Shown: positions 12,669 through 13,510 of the stretch, one piece after another
Layout of the letters: every line of letters begins with the position of its first letter
How positions within the stretch are numbered: the first letter of the stretch is position 1
Source of the DNA: Thioalkalivibrio sp.
GTDB lineage: Bacteria; Pseudomonadota; Gammaproteobacteria; Ectothiorhodospirales; Ectothiorhodospiraceae
Assembly: GCA_007120575.1 (NCBI GenBank)
Contig: SKNJ01000266.1
Location: 1-13,510 of the forward strand
DNA length: 13,510 bases
Reading direction: 5' to 3'
The notes under the pieces: model-generated
What the model saw: the letters and a program-made list of their open reading frames with translations, nothing else
Told to the model about the DNA's origin: nothing
Databases searched by the model: none
Position numbers and translations under genes: made by a program

Positions 12669-12988
12669 TCACGGATTTGCAGCCGGAAGCGGACCGCAGC
12701 GAGCCCGCCACGCCCGGTGCCGCGACCTCGGACTGTGTACTGGCCGAGTCAGTGCAAGAGGCGATGAACCAGTATTTCGACACCCTCGACGGCCAGACCA
12801 GCCACAACCTGTACGCACTGGTGATGAACGAGGTAGAACGCCCGCTGCTAGCCTGCGTGCTGGAGCGCTGCGGCGGCAACCAGAGCCGAGCCGCCGCCCT
12901 GCTCGGGCTGAACCGCGCCACCCTGCGCAAGAAGCTGCGCACTCACGGTCTTGTCACCGAGAACGGAAACGGAACCACAAAGGCCTGA
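12665..12988 (+). CDS. fis: DNA-binding protein Fis
   Basis: Fis is a small dimeric nucleoid protein that bends DNA, activates rRNA promoters and aids site-specific recombination in enteric bacteria. The 107-residue protein has the core of E. coli Fis (98): [15 protein letters not shown] (30-44), [20 protein letters not shown] (49-68) and the helix-turn-helix [20 protein letters not shown] (71-90). The N-terminal arm (1-28) is divergent and Pro/Ala/Glu-rich, and there is a short polar tail (97-107). It overlaps dusB by 4 bp (ATGA), matching the dusB-fis operon known in gammaproteobacteria. AGGGAGG (12654-12660) is close to the start. Confidence 0.97.
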   Translation: MITDLQPEADRSEPATPGAATSDCVLAESVQEAMNQYFDTLDGQTSHNLYALVMNEVERPLLACVLERCGGNQSRAAALLGLNRATLRKKLRTHGLVTENGNGTTKA

Positions 12989-13001
12989 GCGCCCCCGGCG
13001 C
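12989..13001 (+). other. Small GC hairpin after fis
   Basis: GCGCC (12989-12993) and GGCGC (12997-13001) form a 5-bp stem with a 3-nt loop directly after the fis stop. There is no T-run; it is unlikely to separate fis from ubiA, which starts 31 bp after the fis stop. Confidence 0.3.
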
Positions 13002-13019
13002 CCCTCCCGCAACGACCTG

Positions 13020-13510
13020 ATGACCCCGCGCACACGCCTGCAGGAATATGCCCGGCTGATCCGGCTCGACCGCCCGGTCGGCATCTACCTGCTGCTGTGG
13101 CCGACCCTCTGGGCGCTGTGGCTGGCCGCGGACGGCCTGCCCCCGGCGCATCTGATCTTCATCTTCGTGGCCGGTGTGGTGCTGATGCGTTCGGCCGGCT
13201 GCGCAATCAACGACTACGCCGACCGTCACATCGATGCACATGTCGCGCGCACCCGCGAGCGGCCCCTTGCGATCGGCAGCATCACGCCGCGCGAAGCCCT
13301 GGGCGTGTTCGCGGCGTTGAGCCTGGCCGCCTTCCTACTGGTGCTGTTCACCAACCCGTTGACCATCGCCTATGCCGTGGTCGCAGTCGCACTCGCCGCG
13401 ACCTATCCGTTCATGAAGCGCTTTCACCACTTCCCCCAGGTGCATCTGGGCGCGGCGTTTGCCTGGGCGGTCCCGATGGCCTTCACCGCCGTGCACAACG
13501 CCCACCCGCC
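13020..13510 (+). CDS. ubiA: 4-hydroxybenzoate polyprenyltransferase, partial at the right window edge
   Basis: UbiA is an integral inner-membrane enzyme that attaches the polyprenyl tail to 4-hydroxybenzoate in ubiquinone synthesis. 163 full codons are present of a usual about 290; the rest lies outside the window. Seen are [22 protein letters not shown] (13-34), the first Asp-rich prenyl-diphosphate site [13 protein letters not shown] (60-72) followed by RTRERPL (77-83), several membrane segments (about 42-57, 95-111, 115-128), and [23 protein letters not shown] (127-149), a characteristic UbiA block. The ATG at 13020 fits the family N-terminus but lacks a visible Shine-Dalgarno. It follows fis in the same direction; in several other gammaproteobacteria purH follows fis instead. 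Confidence 0.95.
   Translation, partial: MTPRTRLQEYARLIRLDRPVGIYLLLWPTLWALWLAADGLPPAHLIFIFVAGVVLMRSAGCAINDYADRHIDAHVARTRERPLAIGSITPREALGVFAALSLAAFLLVLFTNPLTIAYAVVAVALAATYPFMKRFHHFPQVHLGAAFAWAVPMAFTAVHNAHP

Overview
The window is high-GC (visually well above 60%) gammaproteobacterial chromosome. It most resembles a haloalkaliphilic or purple-sulfur relative such as the Ectothiorhodospiraceae (Thioalkalivibrio-like). That placement is an inference from the high GC, the acidic proteins and linkers, the HrcA/CIRCE control of groES and the gene order; no database search was possible. No rRNA, tRNA, CRISPR array, prophage or intact transposase was seen.

Layout: (1) Minus strand, 1-883: fxsA followed by the 5' part of groES, which runs off the left edge. 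A sigma70-type promoter and a CIRCE operator with one mismatch lie between them. (2) Plus strand, 1070-1615: a secreted thioredoxin-fold protein with a CPFC motif. (3) 1612-1780: a short palindromic MITE-like element whose left end overlaps the stop codon of that gene. (4) 1966-7396: a tightly packed plus-strand unit of a TolC-family outer-membrane protein, a periplasmic adaptor, cutA, dsbD and a TlpA-like lipoprotein. (5) 7557-12988: the classical gammaproteobacterial block aroQ, accB, accC, prmA, a zinc-ribbon DUF3426 protein, dusB and fis. (6) 13020-13510: the 5' part of ubiA, cut by the right edge.

Functional reading: three proteins form a thiol-redox theme. The secreted CPFC protein and the TlpA-like lipoprotein are plausible clients of DsbD, which passes electrons from cytoplasmic thioredoxin to the periplasm. 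The TolC and adaptor genes give two thirds of a tripartite efflux or secretion machine; no inner-membrane pump is encoded in the window. The second block supplies shikimate-pathway dehydroquinase, two acetyl-CoA carboxylase subunits, ribosomal protein L11 methylation, tRNA dihydrouridine formation and the nucleoid protein Fis. UbiA begins ubiquinone ring prenylation.

Most of the window is conserved housekeeping DNA, and I see no wholly new multi-gene system. The points most worth a second look are the DsbD with two tandem N-terminal alpha domains, the near full-length palindromic element at a stop codon, and the pump-less TolC/adaptor pair fused to a cutA-dsbD locus.
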